Part shown: in pieces, positions 17,209 to 24,446 of the stretch
Layout: every line of letters begins with the position of its first letter
Numbering within the stretch: position 1 is the first letter of the stretch
Assembly (NCBI RefSeq): GCF_020544465.1
Contig: NZ_CP066126.1
Span: 3,906,001 to 3,970,000, forward strand
Direction of reading: 5' to 3'
From: Chromobacterium rhizoryzae
Lineage (GTDB): Bacteria > Pseudomonadota > Gammaproteobacteria > Burkholderiales > Chromobacteriaceae
Length of the DNA stretch: 64,000 nucleotides
Position numbers and translations under genes: made by a program
The notes under the pieces: generated by a model
The model's database searches: none
Told to the model about the DNA's origin: nothing
Seen by the model: the letters and a program-made list of their open reading frames with translations, nothing else

Positions 17209-17748
17209 TCATTGCTTCCATTCTTGAGCCAGCAGGCTGTACTGCCTGGCGTCGCAATAGCGGCCCTGCAACAACAAGTACTCGCGCAGCACGCCTTCAT
17301 AGCGGAAGCCCAGCCGCTCCGCCACCGCGCAGCTGCGATGATTGTCCGCCGCCGCGTCTATCGCCACCCGGTGCAGACCCAAGGGGCCGAAGGCTTCGGC
17401 CAGCAACAGGCGCAGCGCCGCCTGCATCACGCCCTGCCCCACCTGACGGCGGTCCAGCCAATAGCCGACGAAGGCGTGGCGGTTCAAATCGTCGATGGCG
17501 TGCAGATCGCAAACGCCGGCCAGCGCGCCGTCGCGCAATACCAGCCAAGTATAGGCCTTGCCGATCTGGCGGCCGACGGCGGCGGATTCCAGAAAAGCGC
17601 GGGAGTCCGCCTCGGAGCGGGTCAGGGGCTCCCACGGCATCCACGGCCGCAGCGCGTCGCGGTTGGCGTTGATCAGCGCGAACAGCGCCGGCGCGTCGGA
17701 CAACTCCGGCGCGCGCAGCGAAACATTGGAAGGCAGGGGTTCTACCAT
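17209..17748 (-). CDS. GNAT-family N-acetyltransferase (RimJ/RimL-like)
   Basis: A 179-residue acetyltransferase related to ribosomal-protein and small-molecule N-acetyltransferases: LRAPELSDAPALFALINANRDALRPWMPW at the N-terminus, then acetyl-CoA-binding RRQVGQGVMQAALRLLL and NHRSCAVAERLGFRYEGVLREYLLLQG. Substrate unknown. The ATG at 17748 is preferred for length, although an upstream TTG at 17811 overlaps the nrdR stop (TTGA) and could give a longer coupled product. Three bp separate its stop from ribD, so it is probably co-transcribed with nrdR and ribD. Confidence 0.85.
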   Translation of the reverse strand: MVEPLPSNVSLRAPELSDAPALFALINANRDALRPWMPWEPLTRSEADSRAFLESAAVGRQIGKAYTWLVLRDGALAGVCDLHAIDDLNRHAFVGYWLDRRQVGQGVMQAALRLLLAEAFGPLGLHRVAIDAAADNHRSCAVAERLGFRYEGVLREYLLLQGRYCDARQYSLLAQEWKQ

Positions 17749-17807
17749 GGAGGGCACCCGCGATGACGGAAGAATAGAGCAGTCTACTCCAGCCGCCCGC
17801 CGGTCGG

Positions 17808-18266
17808 TCAATGCGAAGACTTCTGGATTTCCTTGATGGCGTCGGAAAACTCGGACACATCCTGAAAGCTGCGGTACACCGAGGCGAAACGCACATAAGC
17901 CACTTTGTCCAGGCGCGCCAGTTCGTTCATCACCATTTCGCCGATCTCGCGGCTGGAGACTTCGCGCTCGCCCAATTGCAGCAGCTTGTGACAGATGCGG
18001 TCTATCGCTTCGTCCACCAAGGCGGTGGGTACCGGGCGCTTGTGCAGCGCGCGCAGGAAGCTGGTTCGCACTTTCTCGATGTCGAATTCCGAACGGTGGC
18101 CGGCGGTTTTCACCACCTGCGGCATGCGCACGTCGGCGGTTTCAAAGGTCGTGAAACGCTTCTCGCACACCGGGCAGCGCCGCCGCCGCCGGATGCTGCT
18201 GCCGTCCTCACTGACGCGGGAGTCGATTACCTGAGTATCGGCATTGCCGCAGAACGCGCATTTCAT
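17808..18266 (-). CDS. nrdR: Transcriptional repressor NrdR
   Basis: A 152-residue repressor of ribonucleotide reductase genes. The zinc ribbon uses Cys3, Cys6, Cys31 and Cys34 with the basic run SSIRRRRRCPVC. An ATP-cone domain (VVKTAGHRSEFDIEKVRTSFLRAL onward, ~49-139) senses ATP/dATP. Length is exactly typical. It begins a probable nrdR-GNAT-ribD operon downstream of the glyA terminator. Confidence 0.97.
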   Translation of the reverse strand: MKCAFCGNADTQVIDSRVSEDGSSIRRRRRCPVCEKRFTTFETADVRMPQVVKTAGHRSEFDIEKVRTSFLRALHKRPVPTALVDEAIDRICHKLLQLGEREVSSREIGEMVMNELARLDKVAYVRFASVYRSFQDVSEFSDAIKEIQKSSH

Positions 18267-18345
18267 GACTTAATCCTAAGGGTTCCAATGTAGGGATGTT
18301 ATCAGCAATGCGCAGTCAAGTTAATGCCGCTATCGCCCGCCCATG

Positions 18346-18372
18346 AAAAAGACGCCCCTGGGGGCGTCTTTC
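18346..18372 (-). terminator. Intrinsic terminator of glyA
   Basis: AAAGACGCCCC and GGGGCGTCTTT make an 11-bp stem with T residues following on the minus strand, 21 bp beyond the glyA stop. It separates glyA from nrdR. Confidence 0.88.
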
Positions 18373-18393
18373 AGCGGCCGAGACCAGCTTGGC

Positions 18394-19641
18394 TTATTTG
18401 GAGTACACCGGGAAACGATGGCACAGCGCGGTGGCTTGCTCGGCCACGCGGGCGATCAGCGCGTCGTCGTTCGGGTTGTCCAGCACGTCCGCCACCAGAT
18501 TGGCCACCTGGATGGCTTCGGCTTCCTTGAAGCCGCGGGTGGTGATGGCCGGGGAGCCGATGCGGATGCCGGAGGTCACGAACGGGGTTTCCGGGTCATT
18601 CGGAATCGCGTTCTTGTTCACGGTGATGTGGGCGCGGCCCAGCAGCGCGTCGGCCGCCTTGCCGGTCAGGCCCTTGGCTCGCAGGTCCACCAGGAACACA
18701 TGGCTCTCGGTGCGGCCGGATACGATGCGCACGCCGCGCTCGCCCAGGGTCTTGGCCATGATGGAGGCATTCTTCAGCACTTGTTCCTGATACACCTTGA
18801 ACTCGGGCAGCAGCGCTTCCTTGAAGGCCACGGCCTTGGCGGCGATCACGTGCTCCAGCGGGCCGCCTTGCAGGGTCGGGAACACATTGCTGTTGATGCT
18901 CTTCTCGAACTCGGCCTTGGCCAGGATGATGCCGCCGCGCGGACCGCGCAGGGTCTTGTGGGTGGTCGAGGTCACGAAGTCGGCGAACGGCACCGGGTTC
19001 GGGTAAACGCCGGCGGCGATCAGACCGGCGTAATGCGCCATGTCCACCATGAAGTAAGCGCCGCATTTCTTGGCGATCTGACCCATGCGCTCGAAGTCGA
19101 AACGCAGCGCGTAAGCGGAAGCGCCGCCGATGATCAGCTTGGGCTTGGTTTCCATCGCTACGCGCTCCATGTCGTCGTAGTCGATTTCTTCCTTGTCGTT
19201 CAGACCGTAGGCGACGATGTTGAACATCTTGCCGGACAGGTTGGCCGGGGAGCCGTGGGTCAGGTGGCCGCCGTGGCCCAGGTTCATGCCCATCACGGTG
19301 TCGCCCGGCTTCAGGATGGAGAAGTACACCGCCTGGTTGGCCTGGCTGCCGGAGTGCGGCTGCACGTTGGCGTATTCCGCGCCGAACAGCTGCTTGACGC
19401 GGTCGATGGCGAGCTGTTCCACCACGTCCACGTGTTCGCAACCGCCGTAGAAGCGCTTGCCCGGGTAGCCTTCGGCGTACTTATTGGTCAGTTGGGAGCC
19501 CTGGGCTTCCATCACCGCGGGGCTGGTGTAGTTTTCCGAGGCGATCAACTCGATGTGATCTTCCTGGCGTTGACACTCGGCCGCAATGGCGGCGGCGAGT
19601 TCGGGGTCGAATTTGGCAATCGTCTGGTCAGCAGCGAACAT
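18394..19641 (-). CDS. glyA: Serine hydroxymethyltransferase
   Basis: A 415-residue PLP enzyme interconverting serine and glycine with tetrahydrofolate, the main one-carbon source. The PLP-lysine motif is VTSTTHKTLRGPRGG (~residue 229). Other family blocks include ELIASENYTSPAVMEAQGS near the N-terminus and GHGGHLTHGSPANLSGK. The start at 19641 (MFAADQTIAKF) gives the standard N-terminus; an in-frame ATG at 19656 is less likely. No glycine riboswitch is visible upstream. Confidence 0.97.
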   Translation of the reverse strand: MFAADQTIAKFDPELAAAIAAECQRQEDHIELIASENYTSPAVMEAQGSQLTNKYAEGYPGKRFYGGCEHVDVVEQLAIDRVKQLFGAEYANVQPHSGSQANQAVYFSILKPGDTVMGMNLGHGGHLTHGSPANLSGKMFNIVAYGLNDKEEIDYDDMERVAMETKPKLIIGGASAYALRFDFERMGQIAKKCGAYFMVDMAHYAGLIAAGVYPNPVPFADFVTSTTHKTLRGPRGGIILAKAEFEKSINSNVFPTLQGGPLEHVIAAKAVAFKEALLPEFKVYQEQVLKNASIMAKTLGERGVRIVSGRTESHVFLVDLRAKGLTGKAADALLGRAHITVNKNAIPNDPETPFVTSGIRIGSPAITTRGFKEAEAIQVANLVADVLDNPNDDALIARVAEQATALCHRFPVYSK

Positions 19642-19936
19642 CTTTGACTCATCCATCAAAGGGTTAACGATGCGGGCATTCTACACGAAATGCCGGAGCG
19701 AAATCCTTAACGTGAAGCAATTGCGAGAGGCAACGACAAGCCCCTGCGCGCCACTTCCATCGCCCCCACACCCCACCGATAAAGGGACAAAGCCACAGCG
19801 ATTTGCAGCCCAGCATTGGATAAAGCAACAATGCCAAGCGCCCATGGATCGCTTTGCAAGGGCTACGACCTTGCTTGCATCTCACTCTTGTGGCAAGCGC
19901 CCTCTTCCAATGGTTCGTCTCAGTGGAGAAAGATGA

Positions 19937-20524
19937 ATGTTTTGGCTGGAGCAAAACCAAGCCATGCCCACGGAGTGGTTCGCAGGTGCGCCCACGCCGG
20001 ATCAGCGCTCCGCGTGGGTGGGGAATATCTACCGTGTCCCCTTAGCCCATCATGCCGATGGCTTCTTCGAAGTCGTGCCATTTGTTTTTAGCGCCTACCG
20101 CTACCTAATGTATTTTGCCAGCCTAGCGGGAGAAGTGCCTGGAGACGATGAGCAGGAGGTACGTGACTTTATCCGGACTTGGGCGCATGACTTTGAACCC
20201 GATATGCGCACAAGCCGGTTGGTAAAGTTCATGCGAGCCGACGCTATCAGCCGCGACCATATCTACGAGCCGGCCTCATGGCGCCTGGACAACCCCCGCC
20301 AAATTTTCAGTTTTGGGCAACATTTACTTGAAATTGTTGTCTACCATAGTCGGCTTGTAGCTGAAACAAGGCAGTACTTTTACAAGCCGGCTCCGGGGCT
20401 TGGCAGGTTCTATGATAGAGTTTGTCACTGTAATCACCTGCTCATACAAGAACTGGGTTTTAGCGCCATCCACAACGCGGGGCTTGAGGATACGGGGTAT
20501 ATCGGCTATGAAAAACAGCGTTAA
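19937..20524 (+). CDS. Hypothetical protein in a low-GC cassette, 195 residues
   Basis: Not recognised. The predicted soluble protein is rich in aromatic and charged residues, with dense Tyr/Phe stretches (VVPFVFSAYRYLMYFASL, ETRQYFYKP) and a Cys/His pair in CHCNHLL. GGAGAAAG precedes the ATG. Base composition and codon use are clearly more AT-rich than those of flanking glyA and pirin genes, which suggests acquisition by transfer. Its 3' end overlaps the next small gene by 17 bp, so the two are probably translated as a pair. No integrase or repeat borders are seen. Confidence 0.65.
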   Translation: MFWLEQNQAMPTEWFAGAPTPDQRSAWVGNIYRVPLAHHADGFFEVVPFVFSAYRYLMYFASLAGEVPGDDEQEVRDFIRTWAHDFEPDMRTSRLVKFMRADAISRDHIYEPASWRLDNPRQIFSFGQHLLEIVVYHSRLVAETRQYFYKPAPGLGRFYDRVCHCNHLLIQELGFSAIHNAGLEDTGYIGYEKQR

Positions 20525-20693
20525 ATCACCCAATGCCAAGAAGCGGGTCTATGTGTCCCAGAGCACCGCCCACAGCTTGGCTAAGCTAAGCCATGATCTC
20601 GGTGAGGCTTGTTCCAAAGGAACTGTAGTCAAGGTGGAATCCAACCCACCATCATCGAAGAAACCGCCAACGCGCAAACTGCGCGTGGTTTGA
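20508..20693 (+). CDS. Small basic hypothetical protein, 61 residues
   Basis: The ATG at 20508 overlaps the end of the preceding gene. The product is strongly basic, with Lys-rich ends (SPNAKKRVYVSQ and SSKKPPTRKLRVV) around a short predicted helix (TAHSLAKLSHDLGEA). The central part is reminiscent of small DNA-binding or antitoxin-like proteins but matches no family I can name. The stop is immediately followed by a terminator shared with pirin. Its reality rests on the overlap with 19937-20524, the shared composition and the terminator. Confidence 0.5.
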   Translation: MKNSVKSPNAKKRVYVSQSTAHSLAKLSHDLGEACSKGTVVKVESNPPSSKKPPTRKLRVV

Positions 20694-20719
20694 AAAAAGC
20701 GCCGGACACCCGGCGCTTT
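20693..20719. terminator. Bidirectional intrinsic terminator
   Basis: The stem AAGCGCCGG / CCGGCGCTT around ACAC is flanked by A and T runs. It lies between the small gene (plus strand) and pirin (minus strand) and can serve both. Confidence 0.85.
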
Positions 20720-20732
20720 GTCTTTCATTCCC

Positions 20733-21434
20733 TCACTCTCGGCTATCCACCAGAATCAGCTCGGCGTCTTCGCTGGCGACGATGCGCAACAGCGCTTCAT
20801 CCTTAATCGCCGCGCCGTCGCGGGCTTGCAGCGCCACGCCGTTGACTTCCGCCCGGCCGCGGGCCAGCACCAGATAGCCGCGGCGCTCCGCGCCCAGCGG
20901 ATAGTCCGCGCTTTCGCCGGCTTTGAGGGTGGCGCCCAGCACGCGGGCGTCGGCGCGGATGGGCAAGGCCTGATCGTCGCCGTCCATGCCGCTGGCCAGC
21001 GCGACGAAGGCGCCGGAGCGGTCCGCCTTGGGAAAGGGCTTGCTGCCCCAGGACGGGTCCCCGCCGCGCCGCTCCGGCATGATCCAGATCTGGAAGATGC
21101 GGGTGTCGACGGCTTCCAGATTGTATTCGGAATGCACGATGCCGCGGCCGGCGCTCATCACTTGCACGTCGCCGGCCTCGGTGCGGCCCTGGTTGCCCAG
21201 ATTGTCGCGGTGGCTGATCGCGCCTTCGCGGACATAGGTGACGATTTCCATGTCCGCGTGCGGATGCGGAGGGAAGCCGGTGCCCGGCGCGATGACGTCG
21301 TCGTTCCACACCCGCAGCGCGCCCCAGTGCATGCGCGCCGGGTCGTGGTATTCGGCAAAGGAGAAATGGTGCTTGGCGTCCAGCCAGCCATGATGGGCGC
21401 CGCCCAAGGCGGCGAAGGGACGATGCTCGATCAT
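20733..21434 (-). CDS. Pirin family protein (quercetinase-type bicupin)
   Basis: A 233-residue bicupin. The N-terminal cupin carries the pirin metal-site pattern PGTGFPPHPHADMEIVTYV and the later GIVHSEYN; the typical block DVQVMSAGRG is present. Family members include quercetin 2,3-dioxygenases and redox-sensing cofactors. The ATG at 21434 is preceded by GGAGGACC. It is divergent from a LysR gene at 21627, a frequent pairing in which the regulator controls pirin. Confidence 0.92.
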   Translation of the reverse strand: MIEHRPFAALGGAHHGWLDAKHHFSFAEYHDPARMHWGALRVWNDDVIAPGTGFPPHPHADMEIVTYVREGAISHRDNLGNQGRTEAGDVQVMSAGRGIVHSEYNLEAVDTRIFQIWIMPERRGGDPSWGSKPFPKADRSGAFVALASGMDGDDQALPIRADARVLGATLKAGESADYPLGAERRGYLVLARGRAEVNGVALQARDGAAIKDEALLRIVASEDAELILVDSRE

Positions 21435-21626
21435 ATGGTCCTCCGATATTGTGGCGAGGCGCCGCCTGCGCGGCGACGCGTCCGATGCAGCCACTATACG
21501 CAGCGGGCCAGGGGCTGATAAGCCGAGGGATCGAATAGCATTCTTTCCATTTTTGATGCAATCAATGCGCCATACTGATTTTTGAACGCTAAAATTGGAA
21601 TCAATCTATCCAACTCCTGCCTATTT

Positions 21627-22544
21627 ATGAAACGACTGCCCGATCTGGAAGCCTGGGCGATTTTCGCCAAGGTGGCGGAATGCGGCTCCTTCGCGCGCGC
21701 CGCCGCGGAGCTGACGCTGTCCCAGGCCACGGTGTCCAAGGCGATTTCCCGCCTGGAAGCCCGGATGAAAACCATGCTGTTGCACCGCAGCTCGCGGCGG
21801 CTGTCCTTGACCGAGGCCGGCCACGCCGCGCTGGAGCGGGCCAGCCGCATCCTGGCGGAAGGCGAGGCGGTGGAGGCCGACATCGCCGAGCAATCCTCCA
21901 GCTTGCGCGGGCCGGTGCGGGTGACCGCGCCGATGTCCTTCGGGCTGTCTCACTTGGCGCCGCTGCTGCCGGAGTTCATGGCGCGGCACCCGGAAGTGGA
22001 ACTGGATTTCCATTTCAGCGACGAGCAAGTGGACCTGGTGGCCAAGCGCCTGGACCTGGCGCTGCGCATCGCCTCGCTGGCCGATTCCAGCCTGCTGGCC
22101 CGCCGCCTGTGCTCGGTGCGCATCTTGCTGGTGGGCTCGCCGGCGTATTTTGCGCGCCACGGCCGGCCCAGCCATCCCCGCGAGCTGTCCGCGCATCGCG
22201 CGCTGCTGTACAGCAACGCGCCCGGCGGCGAGTTCTGGCGCTTTCGCCACGCGGAGCAAGGCGAATTCGCGCTGGAAATGCCTACATCGCTGCGGGTCAA
22301 CAACGCCGAGGCGCTGACGCCGGCGCTACGCGCCGGCCTGGGCCTGGCCTTGCAACCGGAATTCCTGGCCTGGCGGGACTTGCAGGCCGGCGAGCTGGAA
22401 ACCGTGATGATGGATTGGCAGGTGGACCCGATCGCGCTCTACATCCTGACGCCGCCGGGCCGCAGCCGGCCGGCGCGGGTGCAGGCCTTGATCGACTACC
22501 TGGCGGCGCGGCTGGCCGTCGCGCCGTGGGCGGATTGCCGTTAG
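21627..22544 (+). CDS. LysR-family transcriptional regulator
   Basis: A 305-residue regulator: HTH at residues ~5-60 (WAIFAKVAECGSFARAAAEL, then SQATVSKAISRLEARM), followed by a substrate-binding domain with APMSFGLSHLAPLLPEFMARHPEVELDF. The ATG at 21627 (MKRLPDLEAW) gives the standard N-terminus. It is divergent from pirin, with a 192-bp intergenic region that should hold the shared operator. Confidence 0.92.
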   Translation: MKRLPDLEAWAIFAKVAECGSFARAAAELTLSQATVSKAISRLEARMKTMLLHRSSRRLSLTEAGHAALERASRILAEGEAVEADIAEQSSSLRGPVRVTAPMSFGLSHLAPLLPEFMARHPEVELDFHFSDEQVDLVAKRLDLALRIASLADSSLLARRLCSVRILLVGSPAYFARHGRPSHPRELSAHRALLYSNAPGGEFWRFRHAEQGEFALEMPTSLRVNNAEALTPALRAGLGLALQPEFLAWRDLQAGELETVMMDWQVDPIALYILTPPGRSRPARVQALIDYLAARLAVAPWADCR

Positions 22545-22567
22545 CGGCTAACGATAAGCGCAATGAC

Positions 22568-22590
22568 AAAGCCCCGCTCGAGGCGGGGCG
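22568..22590 (-). terminator. Intrinsic terminator of the 22618-23697 gene
   Basis: Stem GCCCCGC / GCGGGGC with a CTCGAG-containing centre, followed on the minus strand by TTTG. It lies 28 bp past the stop and close to the convergent LysR gene end. Confidence 0.7.
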
Positions 22591-22617
22591 TGATCACCGG
22601 ACAAGGCGGGACGAGGC

Positions 22618-23697
22618 TTACAAATCGTCGGCGGTGAAGAACAGCGGCACGCCGTCCTTGCTGTCCGGATGCAGCTCGGCCAGCACATGCACTTCGCGCA
22701 CATGGCATTCCGCCATCAGTTCGCGGAAGCTTTCCTCGATCAGCGGCACAGTGTCCAGCGCCGCCAGCGGCCAGACGAAGGCTTCCCAGTTGCGCTCGTC
22801 GCCTTCGGCGGACAGGGTGATGTGCAGTTCGCCGTTGTCGTGGGCGGACAGGATGGCCACCGGCTCCTTGTTCAGTTCGCGCAGTCTGCGGATCTGGCTG
22901 CTGGCGAATACCTGCATCGCCACCTCGAAGCGAGCGTAGTTGCCGGCCACCATGGCCTGCATCGCCGGCATCGGCGGGCGGGCAATGGGGAAGAGCGTCA
23001 CGCCGTCGGTCTTCAATTGCTCGCCCAGGAATTTCATCAGCGGCATGCCCCAAGCTCCCACCGCGCCGCCCAGGCGCAGCGGCGGCTCGGCGCCTTCCGG
23101 CTGAATCGCGACGCCCAGCAGGTAGCGCAGGAACACGCCCTCTTCCTTCACCGTGACCGGCGCCGGCTGTTGCGGCAGCAGCGCGCGCGCATGGGCCGGA
23201 TCGCGGTTCAGCTTATAGAGCTGGGCGGAGTCCAGCCCCACCACGCTGTCCGGATGCAATAACGCGCCGCCCAGGGCGACGTCGGCGTCGGCGGCGAACA
23301 CGCCGTGCTCGCGCAGCAATTGGTTCAGGCCGGCCACATCTGCGATCTCGCCCGGCAGCGTGGTCTGGTTCTTGCTGCCGGCCACCAGCACCAGCGGCAT
23401 GGCGAAGACGATGGCGCGGCCGCCGCCGGTGTTTTCCACCGCGTCGCGCAGCGCGTCCCACACCAGTTGATAGCATTGCTGAGACGGCACCATGGCCAGC
23501 GCCACCGAGATGGACAGCAGTTCGCCGCGCGCCAGCATCTCGGCCATCGCGTCGCGCACCGCGGAGAACCACATTTCCCGATCGGACTCGGTCTTGGCGT
23601 TCAACGCCGACTGGGCGTTGTGAATCAGCATATTGGTCAGCGCCACTTGCGGGTGGTACTGGCGCGGATCGGGAAGGGTGTGGCGTACGGCGTCCAT
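22618..23697 (-). CDS. Conserved hypothetical protein, 359 residues
   Basis: A cytoplasmic protein of unknown function with mixed alpha/beta composition and no signal peptide. Recognisable segments include AIVFAMPLVLVAGSKNQTTLPGEIADV, GVFLRYLLGVAIQPEGAEPPLRLGG in shortened view (~180-200) and a C-terminal SKDGVPLFFTADDL. Codon use is native. It may belong to a betaproteobacterial DUF family (DUF2863 is a possibility I cannot confirm). It has a good terminator but no informative neighbours. Confidence 0.75.
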   Translation of the reverse strand: MDAVRHTLPDPRQYHPQVALTNMLIHNAQSALNAKTESDREMWFSAVRDAMAEMLARGELLSISVALAMVPSQQCYQLVWDALRDAVENTGGGRAIVFAMPLVLVAGSKNQTTLPGEIADVAGLNQLLREHGVFAADADVALGGALLHPDSVVGLDSAQLYKLNRDPAHARALLPQQPAPVTVKEEGVFLRYLLGVAIQPEGAEPPLRLGGAVGAWGMPLMKFLGEQLKTDGVTLFPIARPPMPAMQAMVAGNYARFEVAMQVFASSQIRRLRELNKEPVAILSAHDNGELHITLSAEGDERNWEAFVWPLAALDTVPLIEESFRELMAECHVREVHVLAELHPDSKDGVPLFFTADDL

Positions 23698-23844
23698 GAA
23701 GGGGAATCCTGCGGCAATCGGAAAACCGCTATTTTGGCACAGCTGCGACAGCCATGGTGCGCCGCGACAGCGGCGGCCTCGGCCGCGATGTACCAGATGC
23801 GCGACAGAAAATTATAATTTCACACATTTGCGAAAAACAACATG

Positions 23845-23873
23845 TTGACACTCGATACCGCAATCTGGATAAT
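23845..23873 (+). promoter_or_regulatory. Near-consensus sigma-70 promoter of the sRNA candidate
   Basis: A perfect TTGACA (23845-23850) and GATAAT (23868-23873) are separated by exactly 17 bp. No open reading frame with a ribosome-binding site follows. Confidence 0.8.
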
Positions 23874-23879
23874 TCGTTC

Positions 23880-23972
23880 TCGTTGAGATGCAGCAATTGC
23901 TTCTTGATAGTTTCTCCTCTATTTCTCCTTTGTAGACTTGGCGCGGACCTAACGGTACCGCGCATTTTTTTT
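23880..23972 (+). ncRNA. Candidate small regulatory RNA with anti-Shine-Dalgarno motifs
   Basis: A transcript of about 93 nt is bounded by a near-consensus promoter and a terminator. A 5' self-complementary segment (AGCAATTGCT) comes first. Then ATAG-TTTCTCCT-CTAT can form a hairpin exposing TTTCTCCT, and a second CU-rich run ATTTCTCCTTT follows. Both runs are complementary to ribosome-binding sites (AGGAGA type). The 3' end is a stable GC stem with an eight-T tail, the form favoured by Hfq. The layout recalls Neisseria sibling sRNAs and other CU-rich repressors, but homology is not shown. The exact 5' end is estimated. Confidence 0.7.
23941..23972 (+). terminator. Intrinsic terminator of the sRNA candidate
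   Basis: GCGCGGACC and GGTACCGCGC pair with one bulged A around a TAAC loop, followed after one A by eight T residues (23965-23972). Confidence 0.88.
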
Positions 23973-24446
23973 GCCTTTTTCCGACGACGCCCCATGCTAA
24001 GCAAACGCTAAGCTTCTGTTAAATCAATAGAATTATTAAAATCCGTGTAGCTAGGGAACTTGCCTGCCGGCGCCGATCAGCGTCTCCGTTTTCTTCTTCA
24101 CCCCCATCTCGCCCCTGCCCCGACCCAGCCGAATCTTAGTCCCAAACAATGCCATTTAGATTTAAACAGACCAAGTATATGATTAATGGCATTAGAACGG
24201 ATTTCGTTTGTGAAAATTTAGGAAAACAAACGGGAAGGAACTGTTGGATTCGAAAACAAATGAACAAGACTAAGACGCCGCCGAAAACCGGGAGGCTGGG
24301 GAGAGACGGGGCCGCGCCAGTGGAAAGCGGCGACGGACGAATGAGGAGCAGATGGTTGCTGCGCCCCAAAAAACAATGGGCCGCGCGGCAAAAAACCGCA
24401 CGGCCCGAATCCTATCCGGAAACCGGTTAAGGAAATATGACAAATA
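23973..24446. other. Low-GC intergenic spacer with inverted repeats
   Basis: There is no convincing gene here. The stretch is much more AT-rich than its surroundings. It holds an inverted repeat AATGCCATT (24148-24156) / AATGGCATT (24185-24193). A second, CGTTTGT / ACAAACG, follows about 25 bp later. The ilvD terminator lies at the right end. One short open frame here lacks a ribosome-binding site and coding-like codon use. Confidence 0.6.
24366..24406 (-). terminator. Probable terminator of ilvD
   Basis: GGGCCGTGCGG and CCGCGCGGCCC form an 11-bp stem (one mismatch) around a T-rich loop on the minus strand, with a second T run (TTGTTTTTTGG) just after. It lies about 40 bp past the ilvD stop. 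Confidence 0.65.

Noticed and set aside
24149..24430. 93-codon ORF in the ilvD spacer
   Set aside because: No ribosome-binding site, crosses the ilvD terminator and lacks coding-like composition.
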